Assembly: GCF_011753055.1 (NCBI RefSeq)
Contig: NZ_VWWJ01000011.1
Coordinates: forward strand, 1-64,000
Length of the DNA stretch: 64,000 nucleotides
Source: Burkholderia sp. Ax-1719
GTDB taxonomy: Bacteria; Pseudomonadota; Gammaproteobacteria; Burkholderiales; Burkholderiaceae
Reading direction: 5' to 3'
A program made the translations under genes and the position numbers. Shown piece after piece: positions 41,019-49,233 of the stretch (its first letter is position 1; the number at the start of each line of letters is the position of its first letter). The notes under the pieces are model-generated. The model had not been told where the DNA came from, did no database searches, and saw only the letters and a list, made by a program, of their open reading frames with translations.

Positions 41019-41069
41019 AGTGACGGGTCAGGCGTGCCCCGCCGCGCCTGGCTCCAACAAATTGATGCC

Positions 41070-41909
41070 TCAGCTTTTCGCACCCGCAAACATCGCCCGC
41101 TTCACCTTCTGCAGAGCGCGATAGGGCATCACAAGATGCAGCAGATTCTTGCTGATGCCCGCCCAGTCGCGCCAGTTCAGCACGTTCAGATATCGCGCCT
41201 GCAAACGCAGCGTGGACACGATCTGCTTGCGCCGCTTGGTTGCGCTGATGCCTCCTTCGTTCAGCTCGTAATAGAGCCCAAGCTCCGGCAGATTCGCGCA
41301 GTCATAGCGCTCCATCAAACGCAGGAACAGGTCGAGATCCTCGGCCGCCGGATATTGCAGACGATAGTTGCCCACATCCAGCACCGCATCGATACGCAGC
41401 ATCACCGAAGGATGCACGAGCGGCGAGCGCAGCATGCGCGTCTTGCGCAACGTGCGCGCATCAGCGGCGGGGCGCAGCATGAAAAGCGGTTCGCCTGCGC
41501 GAGTGACCACTTGCGTCCACGTACCCAGCGCCGCCAGGCGGGGCTCCGCTTCCATCCGCGCACGCTGCTTCACAAGCCGATGGGGCGCAGCAAGATCGCC
41601 CGCATCGATACGCGCCGCGTAGCGAAATCCGCGCTCTGCCAGCGCATTCACACCCGCTTCCAGCGCGCGCTCGATGCCGCCGTTCTTCGGCATACGCAGC
41701 ACTTCAATCTGCATGTTAGGCACGACAGGCGCGACGATAGGCGGCGTGCTGCCGTCATCGACGATCAGCGCATAAACGGGCGCATCTTCCGCAAATGAGG
41801 CCAGCGTGCGCTCGACATCGGCTTGACCGTTATAGGCGGGCATCAGCACGGCGACATCGGCAAGCGCGCCAGTGCGAGCCGCGTTCAGGGCAGCGGGGGA
41901 ATTCATCAT
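41070..41909 (-). CDS. Glycosyltransferase, GT2 family
   Basis: A 279-residue GT-A glycosyltransferase that probably acts on surface polysaccharide. It shows VAVLMPAYNGQADVERTL, LIVDDGSTPPI, a metal-binding ARIDAGDLAAP in place of the DxD, and PAAEDLDLFLRL as the catalytic ED block. The start overlaps the flippase stop (ATGA), so the two are translated together. The C-terminus (LLHLVMPYRALQKVKR) could touch the membrane. The sugar is unknown. It is the first G+C-rich chromosomal gene to the right of the island. Confidence 0.85.
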   Translation of the reverse strand: MMNSPAALNAARTGALADVAVLMPAYNGQADVERTLASFAEDAPVYALIVDDGSTPPIVAPVVPNMQIEVLRMPKNGGIERALEAGVNALAERGFRYAARIDAGDLAAPHRLVKQRARMEAEPRLAALGTWTQVVTRAGEPLFMLRPAADARTLRKTRMLRSPLVHPSVMLRIDAVLDVGNYRLQYPAAEDLDLFLRLMERYDCANLPELGLYYELNEGGISATKRRKQIVSTLRLQARYLNVLNWRDWAGISKNLLHLVMPYRALQKVKRAMFAGAKS

Positions 41910-43168
41910 GAGGCCAGCTTGAAGCGGATGTAATAGAAGTTCACGCAGGCCGCCGCGAGGTAGCCAATCGCGAGACCCACCAGCGCGCCATACGCGCCCA
42001 TGCGCGGGATCGCCACCAGATTCACGGCGAACGCCACCGCGAGCGCGAGCAGCCACTTGGCGAGCAGAACGAACTTCGCCTGATACTTGAGCACCACGAG
42101 ATTGCCGATCGCCTCGATACCCGCAGGCAGCGAAAGCCACACGGCCCAGCGGAAGATGCCGATCGCGCCCGCGTAGTCCGGGCCGAACACGCGATGGATG
42201 ATGAAGCCCGCGAGCGCGTCGAGCACCAGCGCGCCTGCGACCATCAACGCGGCCGTCATCGCGAAGAGACGCACGAGATTGCGCTTGAGTTGCGCGGCTT
42301 CCTGAACGCGATAAACAAACGCCGGCGCGATAGTCTGCGAAAGCATCAGCGCGAGCGTGATCCAGTTTTCGTTGAGCTGCTGCGCGGCGGAATAGCGGCC
42401 GAGATCCGCGAAGGAAATCGTGCGTTCGAGCATCAGCCGGTCGAGCTTGAGGAACAGGTACATGCAGATCAGGCCGAGCCAGAACACCGTGCCCGCCGTC
42501 GCGAAATGCTTGAAAAGCGTGCGATCCACATGCCAGCCGAGCTTGCCGCCGTGACGGCTGCGGTAATACAGCACGAGCGCCGCGCCGATTGCCGCCGATT
42601 CAATCGCCCACAACCAGCCGAAGCTGCCTGGCGTAAAGGCTGCGCGCGCCAGCAGAAACACCAGCAGCGCCTTCACCACGGCCGTACTCATGCTCGCGAG
42701 CAATTGCGGCTTGCTATACGTCATGCTCTGCAACCACGCATTGATGACGCCCACGAACGGCTCGCGAAACAGCATCGTCACGGCGAGACCGGCGAGCATC
42801 GCGCCCACCATCGGATCGGTCGCGCCCATCGCGATCCCGCCCCATGTCACCAGCAACGCCACCGCCGATACGCCGATGCGCAACGCAAACGCGCTACCCA
42901 GCACCGTGCCGGTTTCCTCGCGCGGTTTGTTGACAATGGTGGGCACCAGGATTTCCGCGCCGCAGACCCAGGTGATGGGCGCGAGCACGAGCAGCAGCGT
43001 ATTGGCATACTGCCATTTGCCGAACACGTCCGGACCGAAGTAACGCGCCAGCACGCCGCTGATGACGATGGCCACGGCGATCTGCGTGATGCGCTCAAGG
43101 CCCAGCCAGACGATGTTGCTGAAGGCGCGCGTGACGTCGGGATTGGCGAAGCGTTTGAGGCTCAGCAT
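41906..43168 (-). CDS. Polysaccharide flippase (Wzx/MATE-like superfamily)
   Basis: Inner-membrane protein of 420 residues with about 12 hydrophobic segments. It would move lipid-linked glycan units to the periplasmic face. Typical features are the N-terminal AFSNIVWLGLERITQIAVAI and LARYFGPDVFGKWQYANTLL segments and, near residue 250, KLDRLMLERTIS. I start at the ATG at 43168; the longer frame upstream to 43378 is Arg-rich and not membrane-like. It is coupled to the GT2 gene downstream by ATGA overlap. A two-gene flippase/GT unit suggests an additional surface glycan or O-antigen function, separate from the ABC-dependent capsule. Confidence 0.8.
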   Translation of the reverse strand: MLSLKRFANPDVTRAFSNIVWLGLERITQIAVAIVISGVLARYFGPDVFGKWQYANTLLLVLAPITWVCGAEILVPTIVNKPREETGTVLGSAFALRIGVSAVALLVTWGGIAMGATDPMVGAMLAGLAVTMLFREPFVGVINAWLQSMTYSKPQLLASMSTAVVKALLVFLLARAAFTPGSFGWLWAIESAAIGAALVLYYRSRHGGKLGWHVDRTLFKHFATAGTVFWLGLICMYLFLKLDRLMLERTISFADLGRYSAAQQLNENWITLALMLSQTIAPAFVYRVQEAAQLKRNLVRLFAMTAALMVAGALVLDALAGFIIHRVFGPDYAGAIGIFRWAVWLSLPAGIEAIGNLVVLKYQAKFVLLAKWLLALAVAFAVNLVAIPRMGAYGALVGLAIGYLAAACVNFYYIRFKLAS

Positions 43169-43486
43169 GCGCCGCCCGCGTCGAACGAAGAACAGGCACG
43201 CGGCGTGCGCACCAGTAGGGTCGAACCGGCCGCCGATGCAAAATGCAAAGCGGATTCCGGCGAGCCAGGAATAGTCGCCAAAGCGACCGCCAGAGCGCGC
43301 GCGGATTTTGTCTTCTGGAAGAAACGGCGGGGCATTAAAATAGGTGCGTAACCTTCGGCGGACGCCGAAAACCCGCAATTATAGTTTGTAACGGATCCCT
43401 CTTTTCGTAACTGCCGGTGCCGTTCCGGTATCAAATCATGTTACGAATAGACCCCCTCGAATTTCCATCGCACGGTGAGCCTCATC
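43169..43486. other. Divergent promoter region (flippase / phosphomannomutase)
   Basis: 318 bp with no supported gene. It contains a TTCGGC/GCCGAA hairpin (43354-43369), a TATAGT hexamer at 43380-43385 without a good -35, and the inverted repeat described at 43404-43447. Confidence 0.5.
43404..43447. promoter_or_regulatory. Inverted repeat upstream of the phosphomannomutase gene
   Basis: TTCGTAAC (43404-43411) and GTTACGAA (43440-43447) are perfect 8-bp arms 28 bp apart, ending 39 bp before the ATG. It may be an operator pair or a 5' leader hairpin. Confidence 0.35.
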
Positions 43487-44881
43487 ATGATTTCTCAATC
43501 GATTTTCAAGGCCTATGACATTCGCGGCGTGATCGGCAAGACGCTCGACACGGATACGGCGCGCGCGATTGGCCAGGCATTCGGCAGCGAGGTGCGTGCA
43601 CAGGGCGGCGACGCGGTGGTGATCGCGCGCGACGGCCGTCTTTCGGGGCCCGATCTGTCCAATGCGCTCGCCGACGGCCTGCGCGCCGCGGGCGTGGACG
43701 TCGTCAACGTCGGCATGGTCCCGACGCCGGTGGGCTATTTCGCCGCCAGCGTGCCGCTGAACCTGCCCACGGGCGAGCGCAGCGTCGATTCCTGCATCGT
43801 CGTCACGGGCAGCCACAACCCGCCCGACTACAACGGCTTCAAGATGGTCCTGCGCGGCAAGGCCATCTATGGCGAGCAGATCCAGGCGCTGTATCAGCGC
43901 ATCGTCGATCAACGTTTCGAAACCGGCGCAGGCACGTATGCCGATTACGACATCGCCGATGAATACATCGCGCGCATCGTCGGCGACATCAAGCTGGCAC
44001 GTCCGCTGAAGATCGTGGTCGACACCGGCAACGGCGTCGCGGGCGGTCTCGCGCCGCGCCTGTTCAAGGCGATGGGCTGCGAACTGGTCGAACTCTTCAC
44101 GGAAATCGACGGCAACTTCCCGAACCACCACCCGGACCCGGCGCACCCGGAAAACCTCCAGGACGTGATTCGCGCGCTCAAGGAAACCGACGCCGAAATC
44201 GGCTTCGCGTTCGACGGCGACGGCGACCGTCTGGGCGTGGTGACCAAGGACGGCGAGATCATCTATCCGGATCGCCAGCTGATGCTGTTCGCCGAGGAAG
44301 TGCTCTCGCGCAACCCGGGCAAGCAGATCATTTACGACGTCAAGTGCACGCGTAACCTGGCCAAGTGGGTCAAGGCCAAGGGCGGCGAGCCGCTGATGTG
44401 GAAGACGGGCCACTCGCTCGTGAAGGCGAAGCTGCGCGAAACCGGCGCGCCGCTGGCGGGCGAAATGAGCGGCCACGTGTTCTTCAAGGACCGCTGGTAC
44501 GGCTTCGACGACGGTCTCTACACGGGCGCGCGTCTGCTCGAAATCCTCGCGCGCGTGCAGGACCCGAGCAAGCTGCTCAACGACCTGCCGAACTCCACGG
44601 CCACGCCGGAACTGCAACTGAAGCTCGAAGAAGGCGAAAACTTCGCGCTGATCGGCAAGCTGCAGCAGAACGCCAAGTTCACGGGCGCCGATGAAGTCAT
44701 CACCATCGACGGTCTGCGCGTGGAATACCCGGACGGTTTCGGTCTGGCGCGTTCGTCGAACACCACGCCGGTGGTCGTGATGCGCTTCGAAGCCGACAAC
44801 GAAGCCGCGCTCGCGCGCATTCAGGCCGACTTCAAGCGCGTGATTCTCGCCGAGAAGCCGGACGCGAAGCTGCCGTTCTAA
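43487..44881 (+). CDS. manB: Phosphomannomutase/phosphoglucomutase
   Basis: Interconverts mannose-6-P/mannose-1-P (and glucose phosphates) for GDP-mannose and surface sugars. The 464 residues have the four hallmarks of the alpha-D-phosphohexomutase family: the phosphoserine loop TGSHNPPDYNGFKM, the Mg site FAFDGDGDRLGVV, the sugar loop GEMSGHVFF, and a C-terminal phosphate-binding region. The N-terminus SIFKAYDIRGVIG is of the AlgC/ManB type. I use the ATG at 43487; a GTG at 43475 is also in frame. The hairpins after the stop suggest that it is transcribed alone. No manC is in the window. Confidence 0.92.
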   Translation: MISQSIFKAYDIRGVIGKTLDTDTARAIGQAFGSEVRAQGGDAVVIARDGRLSGPDLSNALADGLRAAGVDVVNVGMVPTPVGYFAASVPLNLPTGERSVDSCIVVTGSHNPPDYNGFKMVLRGKAIYGEQIQALYQRIVDQRFETGAGTYADYDIADEYIARIVGDIKLARPLKIVVDTGNGVAGGLAPRLFKAMGCELVELFTEIDGNFPNHHPDPAHPENLQDVIRALKETDAEIGFAFDGDGDRLGVVTKDGEIIYPDRQLMLFAEEVLSRNPGKQIIYDVKCTRNLAKWVKAKGGEPLMWKTGHSLVKAKLRETGAPLAGEMSGHVFFKDRWYGFDDGLYTGARLLEILARVQDPSKLLNDLPNSTATPELQLKLEEGENFALIGKLQQNAKFTGADEVITIDGLRVEYPDGFGLARSSNTTPVVVMRFEADNEAALARIQADFKRVILAEKPDAKLPF

Positions 44882-44887
44882 GTACCG

Positions 44888-44972
44888 TCGGACGCCGGAT
44901 GATCAACCCGGCGTCCGATCCGAAGTCCAAGCGGCGCCGTGCGGTTTCCTCCGCCCGGCGCCGCGGCGTTTT
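44888..44972 (+). terminator. Tandem hairpins downstream of manB
   Basis: First, TCGGACGCCGG (44888-44898) pairs perfectly with CCGGCGTCCGA (44908-44918). Second, GCGGCGCC (44931-44938) pairs with GGCGCCGC (44957-44964), followed shortly by TTTT (44969-44972). The second is the better intrinsic terminator. Confidence 0.55.
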
Positions 44973-45122
44973 GTGGCGTCCGACTTGGGGTGCGAAAGGG
45001 TAGGGAAGGCAGTTCCGGTGCTTATATCCGCACTTTTCCCCCGCTTTTTCGCTCAACTCCCTGCGGCGCGCTAAAATTGCGCACCTTTTTAACCCATCCG
45101 CCTGAATCAGCCCGAGTTTGCC

Positions 45123-46124
45123 TTGAGCGTGCAAAAGATCCTTATCGTGCGCGTGTCGTCGCTTGGCGACGTCGTCCACAACATGCCCGCCATCGCCGAC
45201 ATCCGGCGGCGGTATCCCGACGCGCAGATCGACTGGCTCGTCGAGGAAAGCTTCCAGTCGCTGGTCGAACTGGTGCACGGCGTGCGCCGCGCGATTCCGT
45301 TCTCGCTGCGCCGCTGGCGCAAACGGTTGCTGTCGGCCGAGAACTGGCGCGAGATCGGCGCGTTCCGCCGGGCGCTGGCCGCCGAGAAATACGACCTCGT
45401 GATCGACTGCCAGGGGCTCATCAAGACCGCCTGGGTGGCGAGCTGGGCGCGCGGGCCGCTGGTGGGGCTGGGCAACCGCACGGACGGCGCGGGCTACGAA
45501 TGGCCCGTGCGCTTCTTCTACGACCGCTCGATCCGCATCGAGCCGCGCACCCACGTGGTCGAGCGCACGCGTCAGCTGGTGGCGGGCGCGCTCGAACTGC
45601 CGCCGCCGTCGCCGCAGGACGAGATCGACTTCGGCATCGACACCTATCGCGCCGCGCAGGCGCTGGCGGGCCTCGGCCTGAATCTGCCGGTGCCCTATGT
45701 GGTGTTCGTGCACGCAACTTCCCGCGCCGACAAGCAGTGGCCCGACGCGCACTGGATCGAGCTGGGCCAGGCGCTGGTGCGCCGTGGCGCGTCGCTGGTG
45801 CTGCCGTGGGGCAGCGACGCCGAGCGCGCCACCAGCGAGCGCCTCGCGCGCGAATTTGGCGAAGCGGCCATCGTGCCGCCGAAGCTCTCGCTGCCCGCGG
45901 TGGTCGGCCTGATCGACGGCGCGGCCGCGACGGTGGGCGTCGACACCGGTCTCGTCCACATCGCGGCGGCGCTGAAGCGCCCGACCGTCGAGTTGTACAA
46001 TTTCGCGACCGCCTGGCGCACCGGCGGCTACTGGTCGCCGAACGTCGTCAATCTTGGCACCGCGGGGCAGCCGCCCACGCTCGCCCAGGTCAAGAGCGCG
46101 CTCGCGGGCTTTGGGCTGCTCTGA
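45123..46124 (+). CDS. waaC: Lipopolysaccharide heptosyltransferase I
   Basis: Adds the first L-glycero-D-manno-heptose to Kdo of the LPS inner core, using ADP-heptose. The 333-residue GT9 protein starts QKILIVRVSSLGDVVHNMPA, the acceptor-site signature with the catalytic Asp. It has DWLVEESFQSLVELVHGV, and later FVHATSRADKQWP and VGVDTGLVHIAAAL, which bind the nucleotide. These blocks are typical of WaaC rather than WaaF. The start is a TTG at 45123, with an in-frame GTG at 45129 as alternative. It is followed by kdoO and waaA, so inner-core genes are grouped. Confidence 0.92.
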   Translation: MSVQKILIVRVSSLGDVVHNMPAIADIRRRYPDAQIDWLVEESFQSLVELVHGVRRAIPFSLRRWRKRLLSAENWREIGAFRRALAAEKYDLVIDCQGLIKTAWVASWARGPLVGLGNRTDGAGYEWPVRFFYDRSIRIEPRTHVVERTRQLVAGALELPPPSPQDEIDFGIDTYRAAQALAGLGLNLPVPYVVFVHATSRADKQWPDAHWIELGQALVRRGASLVLPWGSDAERATSERLAREFGEAAIVPPKLSLPAVVGLIDGAAATVGVDTGLVHIAAALKRPTVELYNFATAWRTGGYWSPNVVNLGTAGQPPTLAQVKSALAGFGLL

Positions 46125-46362
46125 GGTCAACATCAAGGCGTGGGGTGCGGCAACGTGCTCCAGCGTCTTTGTCGGAGAAGCCTGAGGGGCTGCGGCGCAT
46201 CAAGGCGCGCCTCGCGGCCCGCACGGTATAAGGGGCGGCGCGCGAAAGTGCGCACCTCGAGCCTCGGGCGCGTTGCGCGCCAACCATGTCGCCGCGCCGA
46301 ACCAATCCGGCCAACGCGGCCAACGCACCAGGCATCCAGATCCATCGCTTCCAGGGGCGACC

Positions 46363-47247
46363 ATGAACGAATCCCAGATCATCGAAATCACTTCCGCGGA
46401 CTGGCAAGGGCAATCGTTGCCCATGCCGCGCGAGCAACTGCTCGACGCCGTCGAGCAGGGCAAGGTGCTGTACTTCCCCAAGCTGGAATTCGCCATCGAA
46501 GGCGGCGAGCGCGCGCTGCTCGATCCGGCCATTGCCGATCCCAAGCGCAAGAACATCAGCCTCGATCCGAACGGCGGCGCGCTGCATGGCGTGCTCGGCG
46601 ACACGGTGCAGCAGTCGGCGGTGCGCGCGTTGATCGCACGTTATCAGGCCTGCGCGCGCTCGCTCGTCGATGGCCTGTTTCCCGAATACATCGGCAAGCT
46701 GCGCGTCGCACCCACCAGCCTGCGTCTGCACAAGGTGGAAACGCGCGAAACCTCGTGGCGCAAGGACGATTCGCGCCTGCACGTGGATGCGTTCCCGTCG
46801 CGCCCGAACTACGGCGAGCGCATCCTGCGCGTCTTCACCAACGTGAACCCCCATGGCGCGCCGCGCGTGTGGCGCGTGGGCGAGCCGTTCGAGGACATGG
46901 CGAAGCGCTTCCTGCCCAACATCAAGCCGCAGATGCCGGGCTCGGCGTGGCTGCAGAATCTGCTGCACATCACCAAGTCGCCGCGCAGCGAGTACGACCA
47001 TCTGATGCTCAACCTGCACGACGGCATGAAGGCCGATCTCGACTATCAGAAGATCTGCCCGCAGCAAACCATCGAGTTTCCGCCGGGTTCGGTCTGGGTG
47101 TGCTTCTCCGATCACACCTCGCACGCCGTGATGTCCGGCCAGTTCATGATGGAGCAGACCTTTTTCCTGCCCGCGAAAGATATGGTGCATCCGGAATGGG
47201 CGCCGCTCGGCATCCTGCAACGCCTGAAGGGCAAGGAACTGGTTTGA
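46363..47247 (+). CDS. kdoO: Kdo 3-hydroxylase (Fe(II)/2-oxoglutarate dioxygenase)
   Basis: Converts Kdo of the lipid A-core into D-glycero-D-talo-oct-2-ulosonic acid (Ko), a modification found in Burkholderia and Yersinia. The 294 residues carry the metal-binding RLHVDAFPSRP (HxD) and the distal His in FSDHTSHAVMSGQ. NPHGAPRVWRVGE and LPNIKPQMPGS are also characteristic. The ATG at 46363 begins MNESQIIEI; the frame is open further upstream but without family sequence. Placement between waaC and waaA supports the role. The gene is characteristic of the genus group. Confidence 0.88.
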   Translation: MNESQIIEITSADWQGQSLPMPREQLLDAVEQGKVLYFPKLEFAIEGGERALLDPAIADPKRKNISLDPNGGALHGVLGDTVQQSAVRALIARYQACARSLVDGLFPEYIGKLRVAPTSLRLHKVETRETSWRKDDSRLHVDAFPSRPNYGERILRVFTNVNPHGAPRVWRVGEPFEDMAKRFLPNIKPQMPGSAWLQNLLHITKSPRSEYDHLMLNLHDGMKADLDYQKICPQQTIEFPPGSVWVCFSDHTSHAVMSGQFMMEQTFFLPAKDMVHPEWAPLGILQRLKGKELV

Positions 47248-47293
47248 TGTCGACGATGAGCGAACGCGTGCGCGGCGTGGTAGCGGAGGCCCG

Positions 47294-48598
47294 ATGCTAA
47301 GGGCGATTTATCGCGCGGTCTGGTGGCTGATCGCGCCGCTCGCGGTGCTGCGGCTGATGATCCGTTCGCGGCGCGAGCGCGGCTATCGCGAGCATGTGTG
47401 CGAGCGCTTTGGACACAGCGCCGGTCGCCTGCCCGAAGACGATACGCCGCTGATCTGGGTGCACGCGGTGTCGGTGGGCGAGACGCGCGCGGCGCAACCG
47501 CTCGTCGATGCGTTGATGGCGGCACGCCCGGACGCGCGCATTCTGCTCACGCACATGACGCCCGGCGGGCGCGCGACCGGCGAGCAACTGTTCGGCGATC
47601 GCGTGCTGCGCTGCTATCTGCCGTATGACATGCCGCATGCCGTGCGGCGTTTCCTGCGCGCGTGGCGTCCTTCGCTCGGCCTCGTGATGGAGACCGAGGT
47701 GTGGCCCACGCTCATCGACGAATGCAAGCGCGCCGATGTGCCGCTGGTGCTGACCAACGCGCGTATGTCGGCGCGGTCGTTCAAACGCGCGGCGAAATTC
47801 GGCGCGGGCGCGCGCGAAGTGTTCGGCGGCTTTACGCGCGTGCTGGCGCAAAGCCCGTCGGATGCGGAGCGTTTGAGTTCGCTCGGTGCGCGCAATGTGG
47901 CGGTGCTCGGCAACCTCAAGTTCGATATGGCGAGCCCGCCTGCGCTCGTCGCGCGTGGCCGCGACTGGCGTCGCGCGATCGGCACGCGGCCCGTGTGGGT
48001 CGCGGCGAGTACGCGCGAAGGCGAAGAAGAACTCGTGCTGGATGCGTTCGCGGCGCTCAAGGTGCCGGACGCGCTGCTGATTCTCGTGCCGCGCCATCCG
48101 CAGCGTTTCGACGAAGTCGCGGCGCTGGTCACCCGCAGGAACTTCACGCTGGAGCGGCGTTCGCAATGGGCACCGGCTGCAACATCGGTGCAAGGGCAGG
48201 CGGATGTGCCGCCATTGGCGCAGAACGTGAACGTGCTGCTGGGCGATTCGATGGGCGAAATGGGCGCGTATTACGCCGCCGCCGATCTGGCCTTCATCGG
48301 CGGGAGTTTGCTGCCGCTGGGCGGGCAGAACCTGATCGAGGCCTGTGCCGTGGGCACGCCGGTGCTGATCGGCCCGCACGTGTTCAACTTCACACAGGCG
48401 ACCGCCGATGCGGTGGCTGCGGGCGCGGCGCTACAGGTCCAGGATCCCGCCGAACTCGCGCGCGCCCTGCGCGAACTCTTCGAGGACAAGCCGCGCCGCG
48501 TGACGATGGGCGCGGCGGCATCCGCCTTCGCGGCGCGCCACCGTGGCGCGACAGCGCGCACGGTGGATGTCGTGCAGGCACTGGTCGCGAGCGAATAA
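47294..48598 (+). CDS. waaA: 3-deoxy-D-manno-octulosonic acid transferase
   Basis: Transfers Kdo from CMP-Kdo to lipid IVA at the inner membrane. The 434-residue GT30 enzyme has an N-terminal membrane anchor (AIYRAVWWLIAPLAVLRLMI) and the conserved WVHAVSVGETRAAQPLV with the catalytic Glu. LTHMTPGGRATGEQLF and ETEVWPTLIDECKR follow, and in the C-terminal half AFIGGSLLPLGGQNLIE. GGAGG lies 4-8 bp upstream of the ATG. The gene is 46 bp after kdoO. A long imperfect hairpin follows its stop. Confidence 0.95.
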   Translation: MLRAIYRAVWWLIAPLAVLRLMIRSRRERGYREHVCERFGHSAGRLPEDDTPLIWVHAVSVGETRAAQPLVDALMAARPDARILLTHMTPGGRATGEQLFGDRVLRCYLPYDMPHAVRRFLRAWRPSLGLVMETEVWPTLIDECKRADVPLVLTNARMSARSFKRAAKFGAGAREVFGGFTRVLAQSPSDAERLSSLGARNVAVLGNLKFDMASPPALVARGRDWRRAIGTRPVWVAASTREGEEELVLDAFAALKVPDALLILVPRHPQRFDEVAALVTRRNFTLERRSQWAPAATSVQGQADVPPLAQNVNVLLGDSMGEMGAYYAAADLAFIGGSLLPLGGQNLIEACAVGTPVLIGPHVFNFTQATADAVAAGAALQVQDPAELARALRELFEDKPRRVTMGAAASAFAARHRGATARTVDVVQALVASE

Positions 48599-48614
48599 GC
48601 TCGGCTTAGTCGTG

Positions 48615-48661
48615 CATTGCAGGCTGGCGTTCACTGTGCGTGCGCGCCAGCCCGCGCAATG
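48615..48661. terminator. Long imperfect hairpin after waaA
   Basis: An outer stem CATTGC (48615-48620)/GCAATG (48656-48661) and an inner stem GGCTGGCG (48622-48629)/CGCCAGCC (48645-48652). It begins 17 bp after the waaA stop. No T run follows, so termination may be inefficient or Rho-assisted. Confidence 0.45.
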
Positions 48662-49233
48662 ACATCTCGTCTAAAAGAAATCGATGTAAATCGGGATGCT
48701 CGGGTGCAGGGCTTGAAATGAAGCCCGAATTAATTGCAGTTTGCCCCTGTCCTGCGCGCGCTGCGTGCCGTTAACCCGTTTGTGCTGGAAGGGCGGGTTT
48801 TCGATTGGTGCTCATTTGCGCGTTTGGCCCTATTTTTAATTGGCGGCGTCGCGATGGAATTCAGGGCTGCTGAGGATCTGTGCTCTGGCACTTTCGTCAT
48901 GGCGAGATAAGTAGTCCCAGGGACCTGGCGTAGAGCGCCGGCTATCTTTATCGGCGAAATTAAATCCGGCGGATAAAGCGGGCGCTTGCGTATCTTGCCG
49001 TCGTCAATCCCGTAGGATCACCGATTTTATTGCTGCCTGTTTACTGCGACGCAACAGTGAAACGTTTGCCTGAAACGCTTGCCTGCCAAGGCGCCAGGTG
49101 CTGTCACCGCGCCGCCTGCGAACTTTGGTATATTCAAAAGCTGGTCGATTTTCGTCGATCACTTACACATCTTACTGATCCCCCATCGTGGGGCTGATCA
49201 ACCACAACGCTAATTAAACGGGGAGTCGGGACT
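48662..49233. other. 572-bp leader region before the carbamoyltransferase
   Basis: No gene supported. It becomes A+T-richer than both flanks. It contains GGGCTT/AAGCCC (about 48709-48726), a TATATT hexamer at 49129-49134 that could be a -10, and CCCC/GGGG hairpins around 49180. The long leader suggests independent regulation of the next gene. Confidence 0.45.

Noticed and set aside
43436..44617. 393-codon minus-strand frame opposite phosphomannomutase
   Set aside because: Antisense shadow; the sense strand has all phosphohexomutase motifs.
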